This document shows positions 42,501-51,215 of a DNA stretch of 64,000 nt, piece after piece (the stretch's first letter is position 1; each line of letters starts with the position of its first letter). The notes beneath the pieces were generated by a model. It was not told the origin of the DNA, ran no database searches, and saw nothing but the letters and a program-made list of their open reading frames with translations. Location of the stretch: contig NC_079134.1 of assembly GCF_945859705.1 (NCBI RefSeq), positions 160,615,718 to 160,679,717 of the forward strand, in the 5' to 3' direction. The translations under genes were made by a program, and so were the position numbers. The stretch comes from Episyrphus balteatus. Its lineage: Eukaryota; Arthropoda; Insecta; Diptera; Syrphidae.

Positions 42501-45104
42501 AGGCCCCTATGCATAAAAAATAATAAATACTAGCAATATGAAATTAATAAGTATAAACTAGGTTTGATATGCACAGAATGTGGATTACAAACGTTCATAC
42601 TTTACAATTTTTCAAGTAAAAGCATTTACTATTTTTTAAGCATATGACCCAAAGTGACATAGCATAAATAAAAGGAATCTGATGATCCGGTTCTCTCCGT
42701 GAAATTTCTGTAACTCCAGCCTATAAAATTGGTCGTAACACACAAATTGCTGTTCATTAAAAAGCCTTCTTCAATATAAATTGATCACACAGACATACTA
42801 AAAGAAAACCATAAAATGATACAATCAAAAGTAGTTATCAAAACGATTATCGCCATTGCATTACAAAACATTCTGTAGTACCTCGTGGCGAGATGGTTAG
42901 AGAATTTTCACAAAATTGAGAAAAAGTGAACAAAGTGTAAATATCAACTGATCTTATTGAAATGAGCTACTTATATAATTTTTATATCGCTCAGACTCGG
43001 GGCGAAAGCAAAGTCCTATGAAGATCAAAACTTTGGTTAAATGTAAACATTCCCACATTAACGCTGGAAATGATCTCATCGAGGATGTTTATATCTCGTA
43101 ATTAGCTGGATCTACGTTAGTTTAAATGACAAAATTTTGTGTAATTCCATACTTCATCTCAGCTTTGTATATGATTCACACGACCCAAAAAGTATTTCCG
43201 ACTTCAGTAACAAATAGTAATAAAAAATATGAAATATAATCGTACTTGTTTGAGGTTGAGTACAATGATATGAACTTAACTATACTTATCGAGTTTGAAT
43301 ATAAATTATTTGTTACGTTAAAGCACAGGCCTTAACACAATTGAATAATTCTTATAGAACGAGAGCACACAGCAAATTTCTTCGGAAAAGTCTCGAAATG
43401 TTATATATATGCCTTTTAAATGCATACTGCACGGCACTAGTTAGTAGGAATAGAAAGATAGGAAAAAATTTTTTTGTTGGTACAGTGAATTGAGAATAAT
43501 ATAAGTTTTATCTCATATAATCCCACGGGTGACTTCCAAGCTGGGGGATAAAGAAAAGAATGCTGCCTGAGGTAACCTCCAGGTTAGCAGTCAAGTACTA
43601 CATCCACCTTACCATTGCCACCCGCAACATTATTTTGTTTCGGGTACATTGAATTTCAAAATATACAAATTTCTCTGTACTGCATATTTCAAGTTCAGTT
43701 CTCCTTTTCTCCTTTTTTTCGGACTTGACTTTTAATGTCCAAAGACCTAGCGACTTACAACTCTCAACCATTTTTATGTACCAACGTGTAATTAATTTTC
43801 AAGAAGGGAAGGGATCTACAATTTACCGCCGAGTCCGAATGGCTAGCAGAGATGCTTTTTTGATGATAATGATATTCTTGAAGGCTTGTCAATTCCTCAC
43901 AAGAGGTAGTACCCCGAAAAAAACCTTTGTTTTTTTTAATTTTAAATGGTGAAGGTTGGGAAACGAACCCAGACCTCTAGCGCCATAGTCCAACGTTCTA
44001 GCCATCGGGTACTACCGCGATTTTATTTAAGTTTTAAACCTTGTCGAAACCTTGGGAATTTTAATCAATTTTTTCGTTACAAAATTAAATGTCTGCTTTG
44101 GCTCTAATAGATCTTTTTAAATATTGATAAAAATCGGCTATCTCTCACGCGAAAAATCTACTGCCAATTCTCGGTCTGATAGTAAAAAGTGTTCGTTTCT
44201 TAATTCTTTTTGTTTTTTTTTTTCCTCTCCTTAGACGTTCTCTCAAAAAATAACGGTGTAAGTAATGATGTTCGATTACAACATGCCTTACTAAGTGCAT
44301 TGAGAAACTTAGTCATACCAAAGCCAAATAAAGGTGCTGTTATACAAGCAGGTCTTGTAGAAACCATTCTACCGATGTTGGAAATACACCAGCCGCCAGT
44401 TGTCTTTAAATTATTAGGAACACTCCGTATGACAGTCGATGGACAAGGTATGATTTTAAAAAAAGTATATCATCTTACAAATTTTGAATGTTTGTTTTTT
44501 CTTTAAAGAGCCCTTAGCAATGGAACTACTCAAAAACAAAACACTCATCACACAATTAGTTGAATGGAGCAAGTCCTCAGATTATGCTGGAGTAACAGGA
44601 GAATCTCTACGTCTATTGGCATGGCTCGTCAAACATGCTTATCTATCAAAAATAGCCTATGTAATGAACAGAGATGGCGCCGAACCATCTGCCAGTGCAG
44701 CACCTCCAAAACCACCAAACATTGATGAGACCAGTTTAAAAGCTTTTATTGAAATCGATGGAACTGTTGAATCGATGGTTAATATGTTAACATCACAGCA
44801 TTTGGTAATGCAAAATGAAGCCCTTATTGCCTTATGCATACTCTCCGTTGTGTACTTAAATAAAAAACCAGCTGACAGTGAAATTGAACTGCCTGAGATG
44901 CTTATTAAATATGAACTTGGCAAGAAGCTGGGCGAATTAATACGAAAGTCATCGGATACAATGACAAAGGAAATTGTCGAAAATCTACAGAATTTTACAA
45001 CTCTGCTGAAGACATCAGATAAATTGGTTAGTCATTTAGATCAAAATAATATTAATGAATTGTTGAAATCAATTCCACGTTTAACAGAGTATTGTACGCT
45101 ATAA
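27549..45104 (+). CDS. vimar: vimar / SmgGDS (RAP1GDS1), armadillo-repeat small-GTPase regulator
   Basis: Exons 27549-27555, 41066-41980, 42045-42218, 44235-44447 and 44509-45104 (stop TAA) join in frame to 634 residues. The body is armadillo repeats. It aligns along its length with human SmgGDS: QICRALGNICFLNDEARDII (human QTGRALGNICYDSHEGR), LQHALLSALRNLVIPKPNKG, FKLLGTLRMTVDGQ and VMQNEALIALCILSVV. SmgGDS binds polybasic, prenylated small GTPases such as Rho and Rap as a chaperone or exchange factor in the cytosol. The 7-nt first exon (ATGGCGA before GTAAGT) is an inference: its phase fits the exon at 41066, giving M-A-K-E-I-D-D. The first intron is 13.5 kb and contains the DNAJB12-like gene. 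The four downstream exons are secure. Confidence 0.88.
27556..28203. other. Start of vimar intron 1
   Basis: GTAAGT donor at 27556, then AT-rich sequence with poly-A runs. No exon or element recognised. Confidence 0.4.
28204..28853. repeat. MITE-like element with ATGTCGTTTTCTATT end (copy 2), carrying a nested insertion
   Basis: It opens atgtcgttttctatttgcga and closes caaatagaaaatggc. Internal words match 10638-11001 on the opposite strand (gagatttttacacaaaaatc, gatttcgtacacaattacaa). About 300 bp in the middle (28375-28682) is a separate palindromic element. Confidence 0.7.
28375..28682. repeat. Nested palindromic element (GAAGCCTCAAGAGGC ends)
   Basis: gaagcctcaagaggc at 28375-28389 is the exact inverse of gcctcttgaggcttc at 28668-28682. 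A third partial motif, ctcaagaggcatcgtgtaat, lies inside at about 28597. It sits within the element at 28204-28853, so it is probably the younger insertion. Confidence 0.7.
28854..31203. other. Non-coding part of vimar intron 1
   Basis: AT-rich, no exon recognised. Several ORFs of 60-75 codons are present but show no protein-like composition or similarity. Confidence 0.4.
31204..31262 (-). repeat. tRNA-related (SINE) head
   Basis: The minus strand reads gcgcaatggttagtgcaatg (A-box-like), then gtctgggttcgtatcccagc (B-box-like), then the SINE-body word cctcttgcgaggaattga. That word also occurs in the copy at 43785-44022 (cctcttgtgaggaattgaca). Confidence 0.65.
31263..33390. other. Non-coding part of vimar intron 1
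   Basis: No exon supported. 31640-32060 is less AT-rich and contains a (GAT)n run (31830-31845); it could hold a non-coding 5' exon of the DNAJ gene but nothing proves it. A word typical of dispersed insect repeats, tgtaacagccgaaacgtcga, lies at 33256. Confidence 0.35.
33391..34198. repeat. Diverged direct duplication, two copies about 600 bp apart
   Basis: 33391-33590 and 33994-34198 share an ordered series: gattttgttt, cat(a)aaaccaa(a/g)gaaca, ctatggaa/ttatggaa, gtacaacc/ctacaaccc, tcagcaa and ttcaaactttga. The copies are diverged and keep no common ORF. Probably an old local duplication or two copies of one repeat. Confidence 0.5.
34525..34535. repeat. Candidate target-site duplication, left copy
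   Basis: ACTTGGGGTCG here is repeated exactly at 35212-35222 on the other side of the fold-back element. Confidence 0.6.
34536..35211. mobile_element. Fold-back element with inverted arrays of CAAAATTCTG units (copy 2)
   Basis: The 676-bp element begins ggttggggtcaaaattctgc and ends gcagaattttgacccgatcc, inverted with two mismatches. The left array (about 34545-34650) repeats TTTTTCAAAATTCTG units; the right array (about 35085-35205) repeats their complement. Both contain a ttttttaacgaaaattctg variant unit. A perfect 78-bp palindrome (34651-34728) adjoins the left array. It is flanked by ACTTGGGGTCG on both sides. There is no transposase. It matches the plan of 4035-4787 in ends, unit and GC palindrome, so the two are one family. 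Confidence 0.8.
34651..34728. repeat. Perfect 78-bp palindrome centred on GCGCGCGC
   Basis: I checked the two 39-nt arms base by base and they are exact complements around the centre at 34689/34690. The arms contain aaaagggtttggaaaatgtt. There is no loop, so it could extrude as a cruciform. It lies inside the fold-back element, next to its left array. Confidence 0.9.
35212..35222. repeat. Candidate target-site duplication, right copy
   Basis: Exact repeat of ACTTGGGGTCG at 34525-34535. Confidence 0.6.
35223..36185. other. Sequence upstream of the DNAJ coding exon
   Basis: It must contain or lie downstream of the DNAJ gene's first exon, but no ATG-plus-one-base exon with a good donor was found. 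A small inverted pair (aatattggtttagacacgaa against accaatatttatcc) lies near 35708-35740. Confidence 0.35.
36186..37576 (+). CDS. DNAJB12/DNAJB14-type ER-membrane J-domain protein
   Basis: Exons 36186-37008, 37123-37286 and 37449-37576 (stop TAA) give all but the first residue or two of a protein of about 372 residues; human DNAJB12 has 375. It starts DGNRDESNRCIDIAL (human ESNRDEAERCISIAL). The J domain (about 104-168) carries LQLHPDKNRAPGAVEAF, so the catalytic HPD is intact. A Gly/His-rich linker with ELFNMFFG follows, then one hydrophobic segment (LAFGLILILILISMLSSFF, about 246-264), and a C-terminal DUF1977-type region (NVPYYVRENFQSDY, VEEDFIYTMKQNC). The family is tail-oriented in the ER membrane with the J domain in the cytosol and recruits Hsp70 for quality control. 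The ATG must be in an upstream exon ending one base after a codon. The gene lies inside vimar intron 1, same strand. Confidence 0.9.
37789..37794 (+). terminator. Polyadenylation signal of the DNAJ gene
   Basis: AATAAA about 210 nt after the stop codon, at the end of a typical AT-rich 3' UTR. Confidence 0.5.
37795..39015. other. Vimar intron 1, downstream of the DNAJ gene
   Basis: No exon supported. Sequence at 38210-38480 is more balanced in composition and open in two frames on opposite strands, but I recognise no protein in it. Confidence 0.35.
39016..39140. repeat. Tandem duplication, two units of 68 bp
   Basis: caaatatttttgtacataaa and caaacatttttgtacagaaa open the two units. Both continue agtttagt...ttgagattaagcaaaacttt. 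Few differences, so fairly recent. Confidence 0.75.
39141..41065. other. End of vimar intron 1
   Basis: Very AT-rich to 40000. 40300-40500 is less AT-rich with no recognised feature. It ends with a long polypyrimidine tract (tctttttttttcaattttac) and the acceptor AG at 41064-41065. Confidence 0.4.
42401..42474 (+). repeat. tRNA-related (SINE-like) fragment in vimar intron 3
   Basis: tggctgcgatacgtagtgcg is A-box-like and ttattcaatcccaactcggg is at B-box distance. It keeps the order but not the base-pairing of a tRNA. Confidence 0.45.
43785..44022 (-). mobile_element. tRNA-derived SINE
   Basis: On the minus strand it opens with cccgatggctagaacgttgg (A box region), then gaggtctgggttcgtttccc (B box). 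The non-tRNA body follows: tacctcttgtgaggaattga, aagaatatcattatcatcaa, aaagcatctctgctagccat, then tcggactcggcggtaaattg. The head resembles those at 31204 and 60462. The body wording resembles a repeat I associate with other flies, but I cannot check that here. Confidence 0.7.
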
Positions 45105-45335
45105 GAACTAGGCTGGGTGTGGGATGGGGGCGAATTCGAGATTGTTATATAAGAAAATATATAAAAAGTATTGTAAGATGTTAGGTTTTATAAGAGAGTG
45201 AGGGATAACAAAAAGAGAAGGGTGCAATTTTGACGGGAATACGCGATCGATAAAATATAAGTATAAGCGGCAATGTGTGAAAACATTTTTGTTTTTTAAG
45301 TCTTTTCTTTGATTTAAAGAAACAACTGTATGAGA
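45105..45335 (+). other. Proximal 3' UTR of vimar
   Basis: Follows the vimar stop directly. No clear AATAAA occurs in the first 230 nt. Candidate AATAAA sites occur later (for example about 46729 and 47782), so the 3' UTR could be long. Confidence 0.4.
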
Positions 45336-45640
45336 TTATTTTTTAGTTTTTATTCTAAACAGATTGACTTCATTGGAAAAATATATTAATTGTATTGTGT
45401 AAGATAATTTCTTGTTTTCAAACATACATACAATTTTTTCAACATTAAATACACCGTTTGATATAGAATCATTAATTAAATAATTAAAACAAACTTCGAT
45501 TAAAGTCGAATTGTCCCCAAATAGTGTACCGCCTTCATAAACTTTTTGAGATAGCCATGTCCAAAGTTTTTCAATTACATTAAAGTCCAGTGAACTAAGG
45601 TATCTCAAGGTAAAAGTTTAACGTCTTCTGAATATCCACT
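45336..45640 (-). pseudogene. Tc1-like transposase C-terminal remnant
   Basis: The minus strand reads SSLDFNVIEKLWTWLSQKVY, the DLNxIExLW block that carries the third acidic residue (E) of the Tc1/mariner DDE catalytic triad, then GGTLFGDNSTLIE. Upstream, in a shifted frame, FYLEIP is the remnant of the LPWPxxSPDLN run-in. The rest of the transposase and the inverted ends are missing, so this is a dead fragment in the vimar 3' flank. Confidence 0.7.
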
Positions 45641-47823
45641 TTCTTTAATGCCTTATTTACGACTTTGATCTTTTCCCAAACAAGCTCTTCTTTTCTTATA
45701 TCATGAAAAAGTTGTAACCATCGGAAAACAACTTTTTGGGATGTCGCTATTCTGGCTCTAAAATTTTTATTTTTTTTTATTGTAATATCTCTCGCCTTTC
45801 ATCCTTTCAAATCCTTAAAATCCTTTTTTTTTTCTATCTATTCTATTTGGAACCCATTTATACTCTACCCATCGGGCTATCGCTATTGGGTGATATTCAG
45901 CTCTTAGACCTGATAATTGAGTGGAATGAGACAATTGAATTCCCTCATTATTGTGCTACTCACATTTAAACTGCCAGGGTATGTGTTTTCTAAGAACTTA
46001 GAAATAAACGACTTTTTTTACATCCCAAAACTCTGACGTAATGAAATTTTTGACCATTTAATTTTTGGCGTAATTTAAAGCAAAATCTAGTTAAAAACTC
46101 CTTAAACTCTAGACCAATAATTTCAATAAATTTTACGTATAGAGAATTTATTTGGATTAGATCAGATCATACTGAATTAATTAAGAATTTGAAGATGAGC
46201 CAATTGATATCATCACATATTAATATAACATTTTCCAATGAAGCATTCCTGTCCACTTTAAAATCAATACGCACAAAATAATCTTACTTAATTACCGGTA
46301 AGCCTTAGCATTTTATTTAACTGCAGAATCTACTTACAATTTCTGTAATATCTACAAAAATATATTTGTTTTGACTGCCCATTCATAAAAAGGAGACTGT
46401 ATTATGTTGACTTTTTTTTTATTTAAAATAGTTCAACTTTTTTTCTTTTCAAAATTATATGCTTGTATATTTTTAATCTCTGACATTATTAAAACAAAAA
46501 AATGCATTTTGTATAAAGTTTGAAAAGTAAAAATATTTATTATTTAATCAAAACAATATATGCATGTTTCAAACATGTAAGCAATCTAAAAAAAAACGTG
46601 TTACTATTATTCTATTTTTTGTTTATTTTGTTTTTGTTTATGAAAAAAAGTGATTAAAAATATAAAAAAAAAAATAATAGAAGCAATCGAAAAGCAAATA
46701 TTGATTTAGAGCTAGTCGAAGTTTCTAAATAAAATTAAAAAATAAATAAAACAAAAAAACGTCTGTGTTGTGAACATGATAACATCTTTAATTTTGTAAG
46801 TTTACGTTTTACCAAACATTGTAAGTCAAAGCACATTTTATAATAAAATGAAAGAGAAATAAAAAAAAACTTATGCATCGAGATATGTAATTTAGATTAA
46901 AAAGAAAAAAAAAAACGGAAATAAAAAATAAAAAAGAAATCACAAATCGATTGTGACTTGTGAGGAATTCATTTAAATTGTATGCATTTATTTACATTTA
47001 TTTCTTAATTAAACATTCATTATTAAGTAGAATTTAAAGATATTTAAGTTAATTAAATAAAAATAAAAAAAAAAAACAATACACAAAAAGTATTTTATTA
47101 TAAGAATTTATTTAAGCAAAGTAGTTGACATCCAACAATCATCATTACATAAAGAACCAGTTTCAACAAATAATTAACAAAATATTTTACTTAACGAACA
47201 AAGAAATATAAACGCAAACAATCAGTGTAACAACAACAAAGAAAAAAAACAAGTATATAACATTTTTAAATAGAAACAATTCCAATTTCAAATCAATTTG
47301 CAAAAGAAAAAAAAAGCAAAAAAAAATAAAATATAAAATACCAGAAAATAGAGATTTTTTGAGTAAATTTTTTCGTAAAAAAACAAAAAAAAAATAAATT
47401 TTTAAATATTTATAAAGTAGAAAAAAAGAAAAGAAATCAAATTCAATTTGAACAAAGAAATTAAAAAAAAAAAGAAACAAAAAAAAAATATAATAATTAT
47501 TTTTAAATTAAATATTGAGGATTTTAATTGATTGAAAAAAATAAATAAGAAAAACAGAAAAAAAAATTATTATAGTGTGTATTTATATTTATTCTTAAGT
47601 GGAGTGAAAGTTATACTTAAGAAATATACATGAAAATTTAATTTGAAAAATAAGAACAAAAAAAAAGTATATATTTAAAAAAGTATATTGCAAATTTATT
47701 TAAATATATAGACGAAACAATTTAAAATTGTAGTTTTAATTATTTTTTTTTTAATTTTTGAATACATATTTATCCTGTGAAAATAAATAAAACGAAATAT
47801 TGACATTTTTTGCGATTGTCCTT
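45641..47823. other. Extremely A-rich flank
   Basis: No gene. 46560-47790 is dominated by A and T with many (A)n and AAATAAA runs. It may include distal 3' UTR of vimar. Confidence 0.45.
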
Positions 47824-47825
47824 TT

Positions 47826-48035
47826 AGAGGATTGAATTAATATGCCCTATCCTGAATCTCCAATGGAATTTTGTTTCCTTCGTAATATTGTTTTTCCTCG
47901 GAATTTTTTGGGCAATCGTGAATCTCCCTACAGCTAAATTTCCCTGGAAATTTTGTTGCCGATACCAATTAATTCCGAGGGGAAAAAACATGGGAAACAT
48001 TTCCAGGGACATTTTGTTCAGGATTGCCCCCAATG
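47826..48035. repeat. Possible weak fold-back repeat
   Basis: gccctatcctgaatctcc near 47843 faces tgttcaggattgccccc near 48015, and two gaatttCC/ggaaattt-type segments repeat inside. Imperfect. Confidence 0.4.
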
Positions 48036-48297
48036 TCACATGAGATAACTTTTAATAAGTGCAATCACTCGTTTGGTTTCAGAAGCGCAAAGTGGAAAAA
48101 AAAGGAATAGGCACTTTTTTATGAATTGCATTTTACGAGTTGTAACACTTACGTTATGTAAGTACATACCATGAAAAAACAAATGAAATTCAAATAACTA
48201 ATGTAAGTATTTTGTTGGCACAGTTTTCCGTATCAATCTAAATATAAGAATAAAAATGATATCAAACTATGGATAGAATTTAGAACAACTTATCACC

Positions 48298-48511
48298 CCT
48301 ATTCTGCTATTCGATTCACGTGAAAGTCTAAAATACCAAGCGTTTAAAAGATAGTTAAAATTGAATTTAGAAACATTTTTTTTTCTTTGGAATTTCTAAA
48401 ACAGACGGGAACAATACTTTGCTATCGAAAGTTAAAAATTTTTCAAAGCCAATTTGACATGATTAAGAAAAAGAATCCTTCGATTCACGTGAATCGAATA
48501 GCAGAATAGGG
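48298..48511. repeat. MITE-like element (CCCTATTCTGCTATTCGATTCACGTGA ends)
   Basis: ccctattctgctattcgatt is mirrored by aatcgaatagcagaataggg; both continue with cacgtga. Inverted ends of 26-27 bp, core AT-rich. Confidence 0.8.
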
Positions 48512-48545
48512 CTGCTATTTGAATAAAAGATGCACATAATGTACA

Positions 48546-48756
48546 TAATCTGGGGCCAGATTCTGTAAAAAACGAAAACGATCATTTGTTTTTGAAAAAC
48601 GAAAGAAAATATGAGACAAATTCAGAACAAATTGCTTCATATAAATTGAAAAACGAAAGAATTCATTTTGAATTTGCCCCACATTTTCCTTCATTTTTTC
48701 AAAAATAAATATTAGTTTTCGTTTTGTTTTTTTTTTTACAGTCTGGCCCCAGATTA
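48546..48756. repeat. MITE-like element (TAATCTGGGGCCAG ends)
   Basis: taatctggggccagattctg, then taaaaaacgaaaac, faces gttttcgttttgttt, then acagtctggccccagatta. It lies 35 bp from the previous MITE. Confidence 0.8.
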
Positions 48757-49147
48757 GCTCTGGAACATTTGTGTCAAAAAATTCGATCCTACCGTGGTAT
48801 CCGTCGAAGCGGAAAATTCTCCGATTTTATACGAATTTGAGGTGTGGTTCCAACAAGCATAATTCTCTTCGATTTGTATGAAATCGGACTTCGTATACTC
48901 TGCAGTTCGCTGTTAAAATACAAATAAACCAAATTTAGATCAGTCGTACACACGTGGTTTAGCCTTGGTTCAATAATTTACCTTGCTGTGGTTCAACTTT
49001 GGTTCAAGCATTGATTTAGTTATTTTAATATACATATGGACCTTGAACCAGTGCTAAAACTCAGTTTTGCCACCGATTATAGAAGATAAAAGTTGCTCTG
49101 AACCACGGATTAAATATTTGTACAACTGGCCCAAAGAATCTGCGTTT

Positions 49148-49383
49148 TAAGGCTTAACTACATTCACCACTTTTTGAAAAAGTACAAAAGTGAAAATATT
49201 TTTTTTTCTCGCTAGCGGGATTTTTTTGTAAAAATGAGTTTACAAATTGATTTTTGGACGGAAAAATAAGCATTCTGCATCATTTATTTTAATTTTCTAG
49301 CCCGAAAAACCATACAAAAATGCGTTTGAAAATTTTCACTTTTGTACTTTTTCACTTTTTGAGTCAATGTAGTTAAGACTTTA
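49148..49383. repeat. MITE-like element (TAAGGCTTAACTACATT ends)
   Basis: aaggcttaactacattcacc, then tgaaaaagtacaaaagtgaaa, is mirrored by tttcacttttgtactttttca, then aatgtagttaagacttt. Inverted ends of about 50 bp. Third MITE within 1.1 kb. Confidence 0.78.
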
Positions 49384-49597
49384 CTATGACTAATGATCCA
49401 TATAGATCATGATTACAAAATAAAACGATTTGGATCAAAATAGAAACTGCTTTTTTTTCATATCGTTTTCGCTCATATTTGTTTATTCGCCAACTCATCA
49501 ATTCTTTTCCTCCCTACCGACAAACAAAAGCCATCTGCTTACCGAAATAGGAACTCAGTTTTGGTTCAATAAAAAATATTTCGATAGAAAAAGCAGA

Positions 49598-49688
49598 TCC
49601 AAATTACAATTTTGCTTCTATAAAGATTTACAGAAGCTATAGAAACACCTGTAAGGCTTTACAGAAGCAAAATTATTTGTTGGGGGAT
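49598..49688. repeat. Tiny palindromic element (copy 2 of a 2-copy family)
   Basis: Palindrome on caattttgcttctataaaga and tttacagaagcaaaattatt. Same sequence plan as 6581-6669. Confidence 0.65.
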
Positions 49689-49899
49689 TAAATGTTTTTA
49701 TTTTTCATCTAAAATTGATGCACATCAACATGAAATAAAACCAAAATAAAAAGAAATCAACTCATTTCAATCTAGTTTTACCAAAATAAATACAAATTTC
49801 GCATTTGTTTTACTAGCACCATCATTATATTTCCAAAAAGTAAAGTAAAAACCAAATCGATTAATTAAATAAAAAAGTAGTTCTTAAAAAAAGTAAACT

Positions 49900-50520
49900 A
49901 AATATAATTAGTTTGGCATCACTCACTGAGCATCCGTACCACATATAAACCCAACAGATGTCGCTCCTTTCGCCTTCGGCCACGTCAAAATGTGCCCATT
50001 TTTGCCATCTAAAAAAAAATTTACTTGAAGTTTTCTCGCGTACGTAAAAAAAAACTCTGTGTGACGAGTGTGAAGAAACTGCCGTGGTTTTAATTTTGTT
50101 TGTCCGAAAAGAAACTAAAATGTTAATATTTTAAAAACCATATAAAATAGATTCAGCATTAAATTCTTAATAAATTCCCATAAACGTGATATAACTTAAG
50201 CTTTTGCAAGTGTCTGAAAAATCAACTTCAAAATTGGCAATAAAACGACGAAAATCAATTAATTTTTTTTTTCGCTCTGTCACGGACAACTCCATCGTCG
50301 TTGTCGTCTCGTCCTCCAAAAAAATTATTCTAAAAAAAAAAAAAGTAGTGTGTTCCGCTCTCTTTTTTTTTAATAAATTCTCTTTGCGGATATTTAATTC
50401 ATCATCAACGACAATCGGAATTAATAAACAATAAAAGAAGAAGCTCCCAGCAGCAGCAAGAAAATTAAAACCAATTGGAGAGGTGCTCACTCACTTTTCA
50501 GCAGGCTTCTTTTTATTAAA
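49900..50520 (+). promoter_or_regulatory. Candidate promoter and non-coding first exon of the Sec24 gene
   Basis: A block of less repetitive sequence with short CAG and CGTCG words, no ORF, and a possible donor after ccaattggagag (50473-50484, before gtgctc). The Sec24 start exon far downstream begins at an acceptor inside its 5' UTR, so an upstream non-coding exon must exist. This is the best-looking place I see, but it is a guess. Confidence 0.25.
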
Positions 50521-51131
50521 ATAATACAAAAAAAAACACGATTTTATTGTGTGTAATGAATTGTTAAGGGTGAGTCTCATTTTCATTCAATTCTTTCTTT
50601 TTTCTCCAAACTCAGAAAAATGATAAAAAGATGTGGGTTCTCTGTTCGAAGTAGGTGATGAGGAGCTTTTTTAAGGTCTGGTCCAATTAGAAATGCCAAG
50701 ACTACATTAAGATCAAAGTTCTTCTTTGCTTTGTTCAAAAAGGGGATAGTAATCAATTTGTTAAGATTCAGAAAAACTGCGTTGACACACATAAAATTCA
50801 AATTCTCTTCAAGTATAATTATTTAAAAGTCTTCGGTGGGAAAAGGGTCATTATCATAAAGAAGAGCTTACTAGATTAATAGACTTCTGAATGATATCGA
50901 AGTACTTGCCTACTCATTTCTACTAGATGACAGGTAAAAAACTACACATTCAATTAAAGGCAATTGTTTTTTTTGCGATTTTTTTTTCATTATAAAACAT
51001 TTGACCTAGATTGGTGTTCCATATTATAAATACTTAATAAAGGGTCATCTATTCCGGGGTTTTAGTTTGTGCGATTCACCCTCGCCATGGGAATATACTT
51101 TTTCAGATATTCGAGAATGACTAAATATATT
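50521..51131. other. Non-coding stretch before the Tc1-like element
   Basis: AT-rich, no gene or repeat recognised. Confidence 0.35.
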
Positions 51132-51204
51132 TACAGTGCCGTTCGAAAAATTTTGGTCAAACTTTTTTATCGAATTTTGTCAAATTTTTTGAAATAACAA
51201 CATA

Positions 51205-51215
51205 TAACCCAGAGA
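51205..51215. repeat. Target-site duplication, left (retrotransposon)
   Basis: TAACCCAGAGA, repeated exactly at 52990-53000. Confidence 0.8.

Larger units (their letters stand above)
42219..44234. other. Vimar intron 3, rich in SINE-like fragments
   Basis: GT at 42219 and AG at 44233-44234. It contains tRNA-related pieces at about 42401-42474 (+), 42885-42910 (+), 43560-43624 (-) and a fuller SINE at 43785-44022 (-). A word at 43358-43385 (tagaacgagagcacacagca) resembles the end of the fold-back element at 54492-55042. Confidence 0.5.

Noticed and set aside
47187..47480. 97-codon minus-strand ORF rich in Phe and Leu
   Set aside because: It is the complement of poly-A sequence; composition alone explains it.
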